DNA from: JAIBJP01 sp036506175
GTDB taxonomy: Bacteria > Actinomycetota > Thermoleophilia > Gaiellales > Gaiellaceae
Direction: 5' to 3'
NCBI GenBank assembly: GCA_036506175.1
Contig: DASXSE010000106.1
Span: forward strand, 1 to 19,847
Length of the DNA: 19,847 bases
The notes below the pieces were generated by a model. It had not been told where the DNA came from and did not search any database. It saw only the letters and a program-made list of their open reading frames with translations. Shown here one piece after another: positions 19,290 to 19,847 of this stretch; position 1 is the stretch's first letter; each line of letters opens with the position of its first letter. The translations under genes were made by a program, and so were the position numbers.

Positions 19290-19847
19290 CTAGGGCACGC
19301 CGTCGACGGGAGCAGGCGCATTCGAGCTGACGTCTTCCACGGTCCCCGTGACCTGAGCCACGGAGTCCCCGACCTCGGGCGGCACCGAAGGGATGGGCGA
19401 CGGCGGAGGAGTGGGAGGCGGTGGCGTGCCCGCGCTGCCGCTCGAGGGCGGCGGAGGAGCACTGGCAGGCGGAGTAGCCTCGGGCACTGCGCCGGCCGTC
19501 GAGGCGACGGCCCCGCGTTTCACGACGCCCGTCACGACGGAGAAGGCCGTCTTCGAACCGTGGGCGTTGGCCGCGCGCACCATGAGACGAAGCGTCGAAC
19601 CGACGTCCGCGAGTGCCACCTGGTAGTTCTGCGCCGTCGCGGTCGGGAGCGTGATGCAGTTCTTGCCTTCTCGGTCGCAACGCTGCCACCGGTACGTGAA
19701 GGAGCTCGCCCCGAGCCAGCCGCCGCTGCGGCCCTCGAGAGTCTCGCCCGAGCTCGCGGCACCGACGATCTTCGGGCGCGACGTATTCACCGGGGCGACG
19801 AGCCCGAGGGCGGCAAGCGTCCTCAGCGCGTTGACGCGCCCGTACTC
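19290..19847 (-). CDS. C-terminal part of a subtilisin-like (S8) secreted serine protease, 5' partial
   Basis: The frame stays open to the window edge. Its first visible residues, EYGRVNALRTLAALG, match the end of an S8 catalytic domain (G-x-G-x-V-N-A), so the GTG at 19790 is not the true start and the protease domain lies outside the window. Next comes an extracellular beta domain (TYRWQRCDREGKNCITL, then YQVALADVGSTLRLMVRAAN), a module common in surface proteins of Thermoleophilia, with two Cys likely to form a disulfide. A Pro/Ser-rich tail of about 50 residues closes the protein. No sorting signal or membrane helix is seen at the end. Confidence 0.75.
   Translation of the reverse strand, partial: EYGRVNALRTLAALGLVAPVNTSRPKIVGAASSGETLEGRSGGWLGASSFTYRWQRCDREGKNCITLPTATAQNYQVALADVGSTLRLMVRAANAHGSKTAFSVVTGVVKRGAVASTAGAVPEATPPASAPPPPSSGSAGTPPPPTPPPSPIPSVPPEVGDSVAQVTGTVEDVSSNAPAPVDGVP

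Noticed and set aside
19290..19790. A complete gene starting at the GTG at 19790
   Set aside because: The frame continues to the window edge and the extra residues match the end of a subtilisin catalytic domain.

Overview
The window is high-GC, densely packed bacterial chromosome. My best guess is an uncultured or little-studied actinobacterium of the Thermoleophilia (Gaiellales/Solirubrobacterales type). The inference rests on GTG/TTG starts, many apparently leaderless genes, a fused double-WYL PafBC-type regulator, a Trp-Arg-Cys-Asp type extracellular domain behind a subtilisin, and archaeal-looking metabolic genes in a bacterial background. No rRNA, tRNA, IS element or CRISPR array was seen.

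Layout: (1) 1-2593 (+): a 5'-truncated double-WYL regulator and a glutathione-S-transferase-like gene. (2) 2596-5092: queG (-) divergent from a quinone-oxidoreductase-like gene (+), then an inward-facing MIP18/DUF59 Fe-S assembly gene. (3) 5181-5936 (+): a LuxR-type regulator. (4) 5940-9686 (-): a four-gene operon whose genes each overlap by 4 bp: metallophosphoesterase, cyclic 2,3-diphosphoglycerate synthetase, 2-phosphoglycerate kinase and a divergent GlpX-like phosphatase. (5) 9763-10836 (+): a small nuclease-like protein, a hypoxanthine phosphoribosyltransferase with no conventional start codon in the right place, and a 42-residue membrane peptide. (6) 10850-15797 (-): cytochrome c maturation genes (ccmE with a Cys haem ligand, ccmF, a CcmI-like gene), a zinc-ribbon membrane protein and a coiled-coil M23 peptidase. 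(7) 15992-17869: a small unknown gene divergent from an endonuclease IV-like TIM barrel, then a DUF4386 membrane protein. (8) 17905-19847: a small membrane protein, a bolA-grxD pair on the minus strand, two small membrane/secreted proteins, and the C-terminal end of a subtilisin-like protease cut by the window edge.

The best candidates for something new are two. First, the cyclic-2,3-diphosphoglycerate operon: this compound is known as a methanogen solute/phosphagen, yet a synthesis pair sits here with a phosphoesterase and a GlpX homologue that has lost several active-site residues. Second, a 112/113-nt repeat present once on each side of ccmE in the same orientation. Its two copies differ in ways that keep the same nested stem on the + strand, so it looks like a structured RNA or single-strand DNA element.

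At least seven genes have a TANNNT hexamer ending exactly 6 or 7 nt before the start codon, which implies that leaderless transcription is common here. Genes with clear Shine-Dalgarno sequences (metallophosphoesterase, DUF4386, grxD) are the minority.
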